Positions 17,322 to 25,932 of a DNA stretch of 64,000 bases are shown here, in pieces. The notes beneath the pieces were generated by a model. The model had not been told where the DNA came from. It made no database searches and worked only from the letters and a program-made list of their open reading frames with translations. The stretch is from the NCBI RefSeq assembly GCF_003008535.1, contig NZ_CP027666.1:2903501-2967500 (forward strand), read 5' to 3'. Origin of the DNA: Ottowia oryzae. GTDB lineage: Bacteria > Pseudomonadota > Gammaproteobacteria > Burkholderiales > Burkholderiaceae_C. Position numbers and translations under genes: made by a program. Numbering within the stretch: position 1 is the stretch's first letter; the number at the start of each line of letters is the position of its first letter.

Positions 17322-18089
17322 TCAGGCGCGGCCCATGCAGCGCAGGTACGCCAGCACGGTGTCGGCGTAGCCCAGCTCCAGCGCATCGGCGATGAAGGCG
17401 TGGCCGATGGACACTTCGGCCACGCCCGGCACTTGCTCCAGGAAGTGGCCCAGGTTGTCGCGGTTCAGGTCGTGCCCGGCGTTGACGCCCAGGCCCGCGT
17501 CCAGTGCGGCGCGCGCGGCATGGGCGTAGCGCGCGATCTGCTCGGCGCGCTGCGCGGGGTCGGCGTAGGCGGCGGCGTAGGGCTCGGTGTACAGCTCGAC
17601 GCGGTCGGCGCCCAGCTCGCGCGCCCAGGGCATCAGCGCGGCGTCGGCATCCATGAACAGGCTGACGCGCACGCCCAGCGCGCGCGCCTCGGCGATCAGC
17701 GGCGCGATGCGGGCGCGGGCGGCGGCGTCGGCCAAGGGCCAGCCGTGGTCGCTGGTGAACTGGTCTTCGCCATCGGGCACAAAGGTGCATTGCGTGGGTG
17801 CCTGGCCGCGCGCCGCCAGATCGCGCAGGAAACCCATCAGGTTCTGCGTGGGGTTGCCTTCGATGTTGTATTCGCGCCCCGGCCAGCCTTGCAGCAACTC
17901 AGCCAGCTCGAAAACGTCGCGCGGGCGGATGTGGCGCTCATCGGGGCGCGGGTGCACGGTGATGCCGTTCGCGCCCGCGCGCAGGCACTGCTCGGCCGCG
18001 CGCAGCACGCTGGGAATACCCAGGTGGCGCGTGTTGCGCACCAGGGCGACCTTGTTGACGTTGACGGAAAGCTGGGTGGTGTGGGTCAC
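17322..18089 (-). CDS. pdxJ: Pyridoxine 5'-phosphate synthase
   Basis: A 255-residue TIM-barrel enzyme that condenses 1-deoxyxylulose 5-phosphate with 3-amino-2-oxopropyl phosphate to form PNP, the last step of DXP-dependent vitamin B6 synthesis. Characteristic stretches are LSVNVNKVALVRNTRHLG, GITVHPRPDERHIRPRDV, EYNIEGNP, CTFVPDGEDQFTSDHGW and AGLGVNAGHDLNRDNL. The length matches the family. Its start lies seven bases after the recO stop, so the two are probably cotranscribed. Confidence 0.96.
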   Translation of the reverse strand: MTHTTQLSVNVNKVALVRNTRHLGIPSVLRAAEQCLRAGANGITVHPRPDERHIRPRDVFELAELLQGWPGREYNIEGNPTQNLMGFLRDLAARGQAPTQCTFVPDGEDQFTSDHGWPLADAAARARIAPLIAEARALGVRVSLFMDADAALMPWARELGADRVELYTEPYAAAYADPAQRAEQIARYAHAARAALDAGLGVNAGHDLNRDNLGHFLEQVPGVAEVSIGHAFIADALELGYADTVLAYLRCMGRA

Positions 18090-18096
18090 GGCGGTA

Positions 18097-18897
18097 TTAC
18101 GGCAGGGGTGCGGCGCCCTTGGACCGGCTGGACGGCGCCTGCAGCGATTGCAAATCCATCATCAGCTGCCGCGTGCGCAGCGTGCCGACGCCGCAATGGT
18201 AGTGGAGCAGCTCGCGCAGTTGCTGGCGCAGGTGGGCACGCTGCTCGCCGGGCAGCGCCGCGGCCGCCTGCAGCGTGGCGGTGAGCGGCGCCTCATCGGC
18301 CAGCGCGCGGCTGAGCGACAGCCACTGCGCGCCCAGCAGCCAGGCGCCGTCGTCGTCGTGCGCGGCGCGCAGGCCGCCTTCGGCGACCAGGCGGTAGGGC
18401 TGGTCGCCCTTCAACGCGCCCAGCGTCAGGGTTTGCACGTCGAGCGCGGGCAGATGGCCCGCCTCACGCAGCACCAGCAGCTCGAAAGCGCGCAGCGCGG
18501 CCGCGACCAGCGATTCGCCCTCTTGCGCGGCCAGCACGTGCACCAGCGTGGCGTAGGCGTCGAACAGGCGCGGGTGCGCGTCTTCGCGCGCCAACAGGCG
18601 GATGAGCAGCTCGTTGGCGTAGTAGCCCGACAGCAGCGCCTCGCCCGTGGGCATGACCTGGCCGCCGCCCCATTCCGCGCTTTTCAGCGTGCGAATCTCG
18701 GCATCGCCGCTCCAGCTCAGCGAGAGCTGCTGCAAAGGCAATAGCACCGGGCGAAAGTTGGACGAAGGCCGCTTGGCCCCCTTGGCCACCAGCGCGATGC
18801 GCCCGTGCGAGCGGGTGAAGGCTTCCACGATCACGCTGGATTCGCTCCAGTCGTAGTGGTGCAGCACGTAAGCCGGTTCGTGCGAAACGCGCTTCAG
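18097..18897 (-). CDS. recO: DNA repair protein RecO (start codon uncertain)
   Basis: RecO anneals single strands and loads RecA with RecR in recombinational repair. The family is recognisable in LALVAKG-type sequence (GRIALVAKGAKRPSSNFRPV), ANELLIRLLAREDAHPRLFD and the C-terminal LRELLHYHCGVGTLRTRQL. The conserved N-terminus in relatives, as I recall it, reads like KRVSDEPAYVLH. Here the matching KRVSHEPAYVLHHYDW is encoded, but the only conventional start (GTG, 18867) falls inside it, and no ATG, GTG or TTG precedes it before an in-frame TGA. A CTG at 18897 has GGAG six bases upstream and would restore the full N-terminus with 266 residues. I list that start as the best guess. Confidence 0.85.
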   Translation of the reverse strand: MKRVSHEPAYVLHHYDWSESSVIVEAFTRSHGRIALVAKGAKRPSSNFRPVLLPLQQLSLSWSGDAEIRTLKSAEWGGGQVMPTGEALLSGYYANELLIRLLAREDAHPRLFDAYATLVHVLAAQEGESLVAAALRAFELLVLREAGHLPALDVQTLTLGALKGDQPYRLVAEGGLRAAHDDDGAWLLGAQWLSLSRALADEAPLTATLQAAAALPGEQRAHLRQQLRELLHYHCGVGTLRTRQLMMDLQSLQAPSSRSKGAAPLP

Positions 18898-19046
18898 CTC
18901 AGGCTCCGACGGTGGGGCCAGCGACCGATGGCATCACCAAGACCTGGCGGACGCCGAGTGCGCGGGACTTGGTTGATCGGCCCTGGCCGACGCACGGCGT
19001 GGTGCCGCCGGCGCGAATGCGCCATGCGAACGCTGCAGGGCGGCCC

Positions 19047-20066
19047 TCATTCATAGCCGAAGCTGCGCACCCGGGCCTCATCATCGGCCCAGCCGGATTT
19101 GACCTTGACCCACAACTCCAGAAATACCTTGGCATCCATCAGCTTTTCAAGCTCCTGGCGCGCTTCTGTGCCAATGCGCTTCAGGCGCTCGCCTTTGTCA
19201 CCAATGACCATGGCCTTGTGGCCGTCGCGCTCCACCACGATGGTGGCGGCAATGCGCACCATGCGGTTGTGCTGCTTGCTCTTTTCTTCCTCGAACTTTT
19301 CGATGATCACCGTGGAGGTGTAGGGCAGCTCGTCGCCGGTCAGGCGGAACAGCTTTTCACGCACGACCTCCATCGCCAGAAACTTCTCGCTGCGGTCGGT
19401 CAGCTCGTCTTCGCTGTACCACCAAGGCTGCACGGGCAGATAGCGCTCGCAAACATGCAGCAGGTGCGCCACGTCGCGCGGGTTCTTGGCGGACATCGGC
19501 ACGAATTCAGCGAAGGGGTGGCGCTCTTGCATGCTCTTGAGCCAGGGCGCGATTTCAGCGCGGCGATGCACGGTGTCGAGCTTGTTGGCCACCAGAATCG
19601 TGGGCGTCTCGCTGCGCAGCAGCGACAGCACCTTGGCATCGCCCAATGTGAAGCTGCCGGCCTCCACCACGAACAGCACCAGATCCACCCCGTCGATCGC
19701 GCCCAGCACCGTCTTGTTCAGCGACTTGTTCAGCGCCGCCGTGTGCCGCGTCTGAAAGCCCGGTGTATCGACGAAGACGAACTGGGTGCCGCCGCCCTCG
19801 CCGTTGGCCAGCGTGCGGATGCCGGTGATACGGTGCCGCGTGGTCTGCGCCTTGCGGCTGGTGATGCTGATCTTTTGCCCCACCAGCGCATTCAGCAAGG
19901 TGGACTTGCCCACGTTGGGCTTGCCGACGATGGCGATCAGCCCACAGCGCTGGGCCTCACCAGCAGCCGCGCCTGGCGCCAGCGGCGAAGGCGACGAATT
20001 CGAGTCCAATTGGCCGCCAGCGCCCTCTGCACCAGCGCCGCCAGCTATATCATTTGTAGCATTCAT
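19047..20066 (-). CDS. era: GTPase Era with repeat-derived N-terminal extension
   Basis: Era is a GTPase that binds the 3' end of 16S rRNA and helps 30S maturation. The G domain shows IAIVGKPNVGKSTLLNAL (P-loop at residues 48-55), QTTRHRITGI, VFVDTPGFQ and VANKLD. The C-terminal KH domain includes KAMVIGDKGERLKRIGTEAR. The protein has 339 residues against about 300 usually. The extra residues are an Ala/Gly/Ser/Pro-rich N-terminus of about 40 residues whose DNA contains an R1 repeat (20004-20054). The ATG at 20066 overlaps the rnc stop as ATGA. A later start without the extension is possible in principle, but no strong alternative is seen before the P-loop. Confidence 0.93.
   Translation of the reverse strand: MNATNDIAGGAGAEGAGGQLDSNSSPSPLAPGAAAGEAQRCGLIAIVGKPNVGKSTLLNALVGQKISITSRKAQTTRHRITGIRTLANGEGGGTQFVFVDTPGFQTRHTAALNKSLNKTVLGAIDGVDLVLFVVEAGSFTLGDAKVLSLLRSETPTILVANKLDTVHRRAEIAPWLKSMQERHPFAEFVPMSAKNPRDVAHLLHVCERYLPVQPWWYSEDELTDRSEKFLAMEVVREKLFRLTGDELPYTSTVIIEKFEEEKSKQHNRMVRIAATIVVERDGHKAMVIGDKGERLKRIGTEARQELEKLMDAKVFLELWVKVKSGWADDEARVRSFGYE
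20004..20054. repeat. R1 repeat inside the era reading frame
   Basis: TCCAATTGGCCGCCAGCGCC, CTCTGCACCAGCGCCGCCAG, CTATATCATT. It is translated as part of the Era N-terminal extension (about residues 5-21). Confidence 0.7.
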
Positions 20067-20758
20067 TTCTGCACGGATTGTTCCAGCGCCTGCAACATGG
20101 CTGCGGCGGCCGCCTGTTCGGCCGCGCGGCGCGACGCGCCCTGGCCGACTTGCGTCAAATTGCGTTCTGCCACGTGGCAAGCCACTTCAAAGGTCTGCCG
20201 GTGCGCCTCACCCAGGATGCGCGTCACCTCGTACTGTGGCAATCGCATCTTGCGCCCTTGCAACCACTCCTGCAAGGCGGTCTTGGCGTCTTTCGAGGCG
20301 GCGGAAAGCGCCGGCGTGATCTGCACGCCCTCGAACAGGCGGCGCACCAGCGCATCGGCCGCCGCATGCCCGCCATCGAGGTACACGGCGCCAATCACCG
20401 CTTCCAGCGCATCGGCCAGGATGGAGGGACGGCGTTGCCCGCCCGAGCGCAATTCACCCTCGCCCAGGCGGATCAAATCGGGCAGGCCAAGCCCCAACGC
20501 CAGCTGATGAAGGCTGTCTTGCCGCACCAGCTGCGCCCGCACGCGCGACAAGTCGCCCTCAGGCAGCGTGCCCAATGCCTCGTAAAGCAAGTGGGCCACG
20601 GCGAGATTGAGGACGGAGTCGCCCAGAAACTCCAGCCGCTCGTTGTGATCGGCCGAGAAGCTGCGGTGCGTGAGAGCGCGCTGCAACAGGGCAGCGTCGG
20701 CAAAGCGATGGTGCAGGCGTACCTGCAGATCGCGAAGGCCTGGGTTTTGGGTCACCAC
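20063..20758 (-). CDS. rnc: Ribonuclease III
   Basis: A 231-residue double-strand-specific RNase that processes rRNA precursors and structured mRNAs. The catalytic signature is HNERLEFLGDSVLNLAVAHL near residue 40, with a second acidic site in LADALEAVIGAVYLDGG. The C-terminal double-stranded RNA-binding domain spans about residues 155-225 (DAKTALQEWLQGRKMRLPQY). It starts at a GTG (20758). It lies between the DUF4845 gene and era, the usual beta-proteobacterial order, and overlaps era by four bases. Confidence 0.95.
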   Translation of the reverse strand: MVTQNPGLRDLQVRLHHRFADAALLQRALTHRSFSADHNERLEFLGDSVLNLAVAHLLYEALGTLPEGDLSRVRAQLVRQDSLHQLALGLGLPDLIRLGEGELRSGGQRRPSILADALEAVIGAVYLDGGHAAADALVRRLFEGVQITPALSAASKDAKTALQEWLQGRKMRLPQYEVTRILGEAHRQTFEVACHVAERNLTQVGQGASRRAAEQAAAAAMLQALEQSVQK

Positions 20759-20785
20759 ACGCGCAGCGCGCGCTGGCGCGCGCCC

Positions 20786-21154
20786 TTATCGATAACCACT
20801 GGCCGAAGAACCACGGTACTTGATCAAGAGGTAGGCAGGGCCTGCCAAGGGGATTTCCTTGTCGTAGGCGAAGGACACGACCACTTTGTCGCCGTCTTTG
20901 GTGATATCCAGATCCTTGCCCGTCAAGGTGGAGATGTAGTCGACCGCAGCTGAGCGGTCGAACGCAGCCCTGACCTCTGGGACTGTCCCGCCTTCGGCGG
21001 CGGCCTTCTTCGCGGCCTTGTTGATCGCCATGTACTCGGTGGCCGTGGGCACCACGCGCGCGCCGACGATGGCCAGCAGCGCCAGCACGATGCCGAGAAT
21101 CAGCAAACCAAAGAACGAAATGCCGCGTTGCGAAGACCGTTGTGCTGTTTTCAT
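20786..21154 (-). CDS. DUF4845 membrane protein
   Basis: A 122-residue protein with one N-terminal membrane anchor, GISFFGLLILGIVLALLAIV, and a small outer domain (MAINKAAKKAAAEGGTVPEV and DLDITKDGDKVVVSFAYDKE). The pilin-like N-terminus and the position between lepB and rnc identify the DUF4845 family, whose function is unknown. The gene lies 28 bases downstream of lepB. Confidence 0.85.
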   Translation of the reverse strand: MKTAQRSSQRGISFFGLLILGIVLALLAIVGARVVPTATEYMAINKAAKKAAAEGGTVPEVRAAFDRSAAVDYISTLTGKDLDITKDGDKVVVSFAYDKEIPLAGPAYLLIKYRGSSASGYR

Positions 21155-21182
21155 CCTATCCCTCCATCTCCAAAATCGCTAC

Positions 21183-22151
21183 TCAGTTGAAGCCGCCAAT
21201 GCGCTTCAGGTCGCCAAAGTTCATCCACACGAAAAAGGCCTTGCCGACGATATTGGCGTCGGGCACAAAACCCCAGTAGCGCGAATCGAGCGAGTTGTCG
21301 CGGTTGTCGCCCATCATGAAGTATTGGCCCTCAGGCACCTTGCATGTAACACCCTGAACGCTGTAGCGGCAATTGTCGCGGCGGCTGAATTCGTCGGCGC
21401 CCGACACGAACGCGGGGCGGCGTGGATCCACGATGAATCGGTGATTTTTCTCACCCAGCTGCTCGCTGAACTGAGGGAAGTACTCCATCACGGATTCGTC
21501 AAAGAAATCCGAATCCTGCGTGGTGGCGATGGGCTGGCCATTGATCGTCAAGCGCTTGTTCAGATAAGACACCTCGTCGCCCGGCAAACCGACGACGCGC
21601 TTGATGTAATCCACGCTGGGCTTCGGCGGATAGCGAAACACGACGACATCGCCGCGCTGCAATGGGTTGCCCTGCGTGATCCGGGTGTTGAGCACCGGCA
21701 CCTTCAAGCCATAGGTGAATTTGTTCACCAGAATCAGGTCGCCCACCAGCAGCGTAGGAATCATGGAGCCCGAGGGAATCTTGAACGGCTCAAACACGAA
21801 CGAGCGCAGCATGAAAACGATGGCGATCACCGGAAAGAGCCCTGCCGTCCAGTCCAGCCACCAGGGCTGCGCCAGAATCCGCTCGCGGGCCGGGGCGATA
21901 TCCTGCTCGTCGACCTGCGAAATGCCGCGCGCGGCCAGTTCAGCGCGACGCTGCGCCTGGTTGGCCTCGAGCGCGGCGGCGGCGGCACGGCGTCTGGGAA
22001 GAAAGTAGAAGCGGTCTGCCAGCCAGTAGAGGCCAGTCACCGCCGTCGCGACGAAAAGCAGCAAGGCGAAGTTGCCCTCGACCGCTCCGAAATACCACGC
22101 TGCGCCGTAGCCAGCAAAAGCCGCCAGCACGAGGGCCGTCAAAATAGGCAT
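21183..22151 (-). CDS. lepB: Signal peptidase I
   Basis: A 322-residue inner-membrane serine protease that removes signal peptides from Sec and Tat substrates. There are N-terminal hydrophobic segments at about residues 3-20, 27-48 and 102-118. The catalytic Ser129 lies in FKIPSGSMIPTLLVGD and the general-base Lys184 in VDYIKRVVGLPGD. The downstream box GQYFMMGDNRDNSLDSRYWG is intact. The start overlaps the lepA stop in a TGATG, so the genes are translationally coupled. Confidence 0.96.
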   Translation of the reverse strand: MPILTALVLAAFAGYGAAWYFGAVEGNFALLLFVATAVTGLYWLADRFYFLPRRRAAAAALEANQAQRRAELAARGISQVDEQDIAPARERILAQPWWLDWTAGLFPVIAIVFMLRSFVFEPFKIPSGSMIPTLLVGDLILVNKFTYGLKVPVLNTRITQGNPLQRGDVVVFRYPPKPSVDYIKRVVGLPGDEVSYLNKRLTINGQPIATTQDSDFFDESVMEYFPQFSEQLGEKNHRFIVDPRRPAFVSGADEFSRRDNCRYSVQGVTCKVPEGQYFMMGDNRDNSLDSRYWGFVPDANIVGKAFFVWMNFGDLKRIGGFN

Positions 22152-23959
22152 CAGTCTTCCACCTGCAGAATGGCCAGAAACGCTTCTTGCGGCACTTCGA
22201 CAGAGCCGATCTGTTTCATGCGTTTCTTACCCGCCTTCTGCTTTTCCAATAGTTTGCGTTTGCGCGTGATGTCACCGCCGTAGCATTTTGCCAGCACGTT
22301 CTTGCGCAAGGCCTTGATGTTCTCGCGCGCGATCACGTTCGCGCCGATGGCGGCCTGGATGGCCACATCGAACTGCTGCCGGCTGATGATCTCCCGCATC
22401 TTGGCCGCCACCGCGCGGCCGCGGTACTGCGACTGGCTGCGGTGCACAATGATCGACAGCGCGTCGACCTTCTCTCCGTTCAAGAGGATGTCGACCTTCA
22501 CCACATCAGAAGGCCGGTACTCCTTGAACTCGTAATCCATCGACGCGTAGCCACGGCTGACGGATTTCAGCTTGTCAAAGAAGTCGAGCACGATCTCGCC
22601 GAGCGGCAGCTCGTACGTCAGCATGACCTGACGGCCGTGGTAGGCCATGTTCAGCTGCACGCCACGCTTCTGGTTGGCCAGCGTCATGACGGGGCCGACA
22701 TAGTCCTGCGGCATGTACAGGTGCACGGTGACGATGGGCTCGCGGATCTCCTGGATCCTGGCCTGATCGGGCATCTTCGAGGGGTTTTCGACCTGGATCA
22801 CCTCCCCGTCGGCTTTCTCGACCTCATACACCACGCTGGGCGCAGTGGTGATCAGGTCTTGGTCGAATTCGCGCTCTAGCCGCTCCTGCACGATTTCCAT
22901 GTGCAACAAGCCCAGAAAGCCGCAGCGAAAGCCAAAGCCCAGTGCTTGCGACACCTCAGGTTCGAAATGCAGGCTGGCGTCGTTGAGCTGCAGCTTCTCC
23001 AGTGAATCGCGCAGTGCGTCGTATTGGTTGGCTTCGGTGGGGTAGAGCCCCGCAAACACCTGCGGCTGGATTTCCTTGAAGCCGGGCAGCGCCTGCTCGG
23101 CCGGGCCAAGGTTGTTGGGCAGCTTTTTTTCGAGCGTGATGGTGTCGCCGACCTTGGCGACTTTCAGCTCTTTGATACCGGCGATGATGTAGCCCACCTC
23201 ACCGGCTTCCAAGCTGTCGCGCGACACCTGCGCCGGTGTGAAGACGCCCAGGCTGTTGGCTTCGTACGCCGCGCCCGTGGCCATCATCTTGAAGCGCTCG
23301 CCCTTCAACAAGTGCCCGTCGACCACGCGCACCAACATGACGACGCCCACGTACGCGTCGAACCAACTGTCGATGATCATCGCGCGCAGCGGCGCATCAC
23401 TCTTGCCACGTGGTGCCGGCACCTTGGCAACGATCTGCTCCAGCACATCGTCGATGCCCATGCCGGTTTTGGCAGAGATGGCGATCGCTTCACTGGCATC
23501 AATGCCGATCACGTCTTCCACCTCGGCCTTGGCGTTCTCCGGATCTGCCTGCGGCAAATCCATCTTGTTCAGCACCGGCAGCACCTCCACACCCAGCTCA
23601 AGCGCGGTGTAGCAATTGGCCACGGTCTGCGCTTCCACACCTTGCGACGCATCGACGACGAGCAGCGCGCCTTCACAGGCCGACAAGGAGCGGCTCACTT
23701 CGTAGCTGAAGTCGACGTGGCCGGGCGTGTCGATCAAATTGAGGTTGTAGGTCTTGCCATCGCGCGCCTTGTATAGCAGGGCGGCAGTCTGGGCCTTGAT
23801 GGTTATCCCCCGCTCTTTTTCGATGTCCATCGAGTCGAGCACCTGCTCGCTCATCTCACGATCGCTGAGGCCACCGCAGCGAGAGATCAGGCGGTCAGCC
23901 AGCGTCGACTTGCCATGATCGATGTGCGCGATGATTGAAAAATTTCTGATGTGATCCAT
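22151..23959 (-). CDS. lepA: Elongation factor 4 (LepA)
   Basis: A 602-residue ribosome-associated GTPase implicated in translation under stress and in ribosome assembly. The G1 motif is IIAHIDHGKSTLADRL, and others are MDIEKERGITIKAQT, LIDTPGHVDFSYEVSR and VLNKMDLPQADP. The LepA-specific C-terminus follows. The ATG at 23959 is preferred to the TTG one codon upstream. It is the first gene of the lepA-lepB-DUF4845-rnc-era run. A hairpin terminator facing it lies just upstream (24009-24036). Confidence 0.97.
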   Translation of the reverse strand: MDHIRNFSIIAHIDHGKSTLADRLISRCGGLSDREMSEQVLDSMDIEKERGITIKAQTAALLYKARDGKTYNLNLIDTPGHVDFSYEVSRSLSACEGALLVVDASQGVEAQTVANCYTALELGVEVLPVLNKMDLPQADPENAKAEVEDVIGIDASEAIAISAKTGMGIDDVLEQIVAKVPAPRGKSDAPLRAMIIDSWFDAYVGVVMLVRVVDGHLLKGERFKMMATGAAYEANSLGVFTPAQVSRDSLEAGEVGYIIAGIKELKVAKVGDTITLEKKLPNNLGPAEQALPGFKEIQPQVFAGLYPTEANQYDALRDSLEKLQLNDASLHFEPEVSQALGFGFRCGFLGLLHMEIVQERLEREFDQDLITTAPSVVYEVEKADGEVIQVENPSKMPDQARIQEIREPIVTVHLYMPQDYVGPVMTLANQKRGVQLNMAYHGRQVMLTYELPLGEIVLDFFDKLKSVSRGYASMDYEFKEYRPSDVVKVDILLNGEKVDALSIIVHRSQSQYRGRAVAAKMREIISRQQFDVAIQAAIGANVIARENIKALRKNVLAKCYGGDITRKRKLLEKQKAGKKRMKQIGSVEVPQEAFLAILQVED

Positions 23960-24001
23960 CAACGAGAGTCAGCAAGTGATTGAGTTATTGGGCTGAGCGC
24001 A

Positions 24002-24036
24002 TGAAAAAGGGGCGCGCCAGTGATGTGACGCGCCCC
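24002..24036 (-). terminator. Intrinsic terminator upstream of lepA (minus strand)
   Basis: On the minus strand a perfect 8-base stem GGGGCGCG/CGCGCCCC (24009-24036) with a 12-base loop is followed by CCTTTTTC. It would end transcripts coming from mucD or from an RNA gene within the spacer. Confidence 0.65.
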
Positions 24037-24323
24037 GAACCAACAATCTATGGCAACTGCGATAGTTGGTTCACCATTGTAGGTAAAAACAGTTGGGCGT
24101 TAGTGGCCACCACCTGCATCGCGCACCCGTTGCAGGGTCACAACGAAATGATATAAACAGCTTATCAACAGCCTTAAAGCAGCACGAAAGCAGGAGCAGA
24201 TGGAGGCGCTATGGGCTGCCAACACGTCACGCCGCCTGTGCACATCCGCTGCGTGACAACCGCTCGATATGCCGATGAGAACAAAAATCAAGCCGGCATT
24301 CTACCTAGTTCGAATTTGAGTTT

Positions 24324-24362
24324 TTCGCTAACGTTATTTTTATCTTGATAGAAATTAGCGAA
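24324..24362. promoter_or_regulatory. Inverted repeat downstream of mucD, possible operator
   Basis: TTCGCTAA (24324-24331), 23 AT-rich bases, TTAGCGAA (24355-24362). Stems of 8 bases without a T-run on the minus strand argue against a terminator. Function unknown. Confidence 0.35.
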
Positions 24363-24385
24363 ATTCCGTCATTCCATTGCAAGGC

Positions 24386-25867
24386 TCACCGGCTTGGTCG
24401 CACCAGAACGAACTGAACCAGCTCGCCACGCTGAATCAGCATGTTCACGGGCTTGGACCGATCCACCTTCGCCACCGCCGCTTCAAACTCACGCGGATTG
24501 CGGATCTCGACGTTCCCTACCGAAAGGATGACGTCGCCCTCGCGCAGGCCCGAGCGCGCGGCCGCATCCGCGACCGATTCGACGCGCACGCCTCGCTTGA
24601 CCTTCAGTTCTCGCTTCTGGGCGTCCGTCAGCTCCGTCACTGTCACGCCCAGGGCCTGCACCGATGCTTGCGCTTTCGGCGCCTCGCTGCTGCGACTCGC
24701 CGGGCGTTTGGCGGCTTGATCGACCTCCAGCTCGGCAATCGTGATGCTGAGGTCACGACTTTGCCCGCGCCGGAACACGGTGATCGTGCTCTTGGTGCCC
24801 GGTTTCGTGTTGCCCACCAAGCGCGGCAAATCCGACGCCTTCTCGACCGGCCGCCCTTCAAAGCGGGTGATGATGTCCCCGGCCTCCACGCCTGCCTTCT
24901 CGGCAGGTGAGCCCGGCTCCACGTTGCGCACCAAGGCGCCCTGCGCCTTTCCAAGCCCGATCGACTCGGCCACGTCCTTCGTGACCTGGTCGATTTGTAC
25001 GCCTACCCGCCCGCGTGTCACGCGGCCGCTGGTGCGCAGCTGCTCGCTCACGCGCATGGCCTCGTCGATGGGAATAGCGAACGAGATCCCCATGAAGCCG
25101 CCCGAACGCGAATAGATCTGGCTGTTGATGCCCACCACCTCGCCTCGCATGTTGATCAGCGGGCCGCCCGAATTGCCGGGATTGACCGCCACATCGGTCT
25201 GGATGAAGGGCAGGTAATCGCCCGTATCGCGCTGCTTCGCGCTCACGATGCCGGCCGTGACGCTGTTTTCCAACCCGAACGGCGAACCGATGGCCATGAC
25301 CCATTCACCCACGCGGAGCTTGTTGACATCGCCAATCCGCACGGCGGGCAGACCGGTGGCGTCAATCTTGACCACGGCCACGTCGGTGCGTTTATCCGCG
25401 CCAACGATGCGGGCCTTGAACTCGCGCTTGTCTGGCAGGGTGACCAGTACCTCGTCAGCGCCATCCACCACATGCGCATTGGTCATGACAAAGCCATCGG
25501 CGGAAAGGATGAAACCCGAACCCACGCCGCGCGGCACCTCTTGCTCGGTCTGCGGCGCAGGCCGGTTGGGCCGGGGGCTTTGGCGCGGCGCGTTGGGCAT
25601 GGGCATGCCGAAGAAGCGCCGGAAGAACTCCTGCATCTCTTCATCGCCCGCGCCGGCTGAGCCGCCGGAGCGCACGCGCTCCATGGTTCGGATGTTGACC
25701 ACCGAGGGCCCGACCTGATCCACGAGATCCGTGAAATCGGGCAGGCCGCGCACCGCGGCGGCGTTTCCGGTCTGGGCGGCCACCGCGGGCGGCAGAACAC
25801 TCGCGCCGATAACCATCAGCGGCACGAACAGAGCGGAGACGCCCGCTTTCTTGAGTTGGAGGTTCAT
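24386..25867 (-). CDS. mucD: Periplasmic serine protease MucD/DegQ family
   Basis: A 493-residue trypsin-like HtrA protease with a signal peptide (cleavage near AVAAQT, residue 31). The catalytic triad is His132 (TNAHVVDG), Asp162 (RTDVAVVKID) and Ser233 (NPGNSGGPL). Two PDZ domains follow, around residues 280-370 (LVRNVEPGSPAEKAGVEAGD) and 395-490 (SVADAAARSGLREGDVILSV). It degrades misfolded envelope proteins. Its position downstream of rpoE-rseA-rseB matches the AlgU/MucD arrangement and predicts sigma-E control. Confidence 0.95.
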   Translation of the reverse strand: MNLQLKKAGVSALFVPLMVIGASVLPPAVAAQTGNAAAVRGLPDFTDLVDQVGPSVVNIRTMERVRSGGSAGAGDEEMQEFFRRFFGMPMPNAPRQSPRPNRPAPQTEQEVPRGVGSGFILSADGFVMTNAHVVDGADEVLVTLPDKREFKARIVGADKRTDVAVVKIDATGLPAVRIGDVNKLRVGEWVMAIGSPFGLENSVTAGIVSAKQRDTGDYLPFIQTDVAVNPGNSGGPLINMRGEVVGINSQIYSRSGGFMGISFAIPIDEAMRVSEQLRTSGRVTRGRVGVQIDQVTKDVAESIGLGKAQGALVRNVEPGSPAEKAGVEAGDIITRFEGRPVEKASDLPRLVGNTKPGTKSTITVFRRGQSRDLSITIAELEVDQAAKRPASRSSEAPKAQASVQALGVTVTELTDAQKRELKVKRGVRVESVADAAARSGLREGDVILSVGNVEIRNPREFEAAVAKVDRSKPVNMLIQRGELVQFVLVRPSR

Positions 25868-25932
25868 GGTCGATCAGGATCAAAAACTAGGGGGGTCAAT
25901 CGCGCCCAGCATGCTCTGCGGCACCGTGCTTG

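Larger units (their letters stand above)
23960..24385. other. AT-rich structured spacer between mucD and lepA
   Basis: About 425 bases without a credible protein gene, clearly more AT-rich than the rest of the window. Reading the minus strand from the mucD end it holds a TTCGCTAA/TTAGCGAA inverted repeat (24324-24362), an AT-rich stretch near 24150-24175, a GAACCAAC/GTTGGTTC hairpin (about 24036-24072) and a terminator (24002-24036). The lepA promoter should be here, and a small RNA is possible. Confidence 0.5.
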
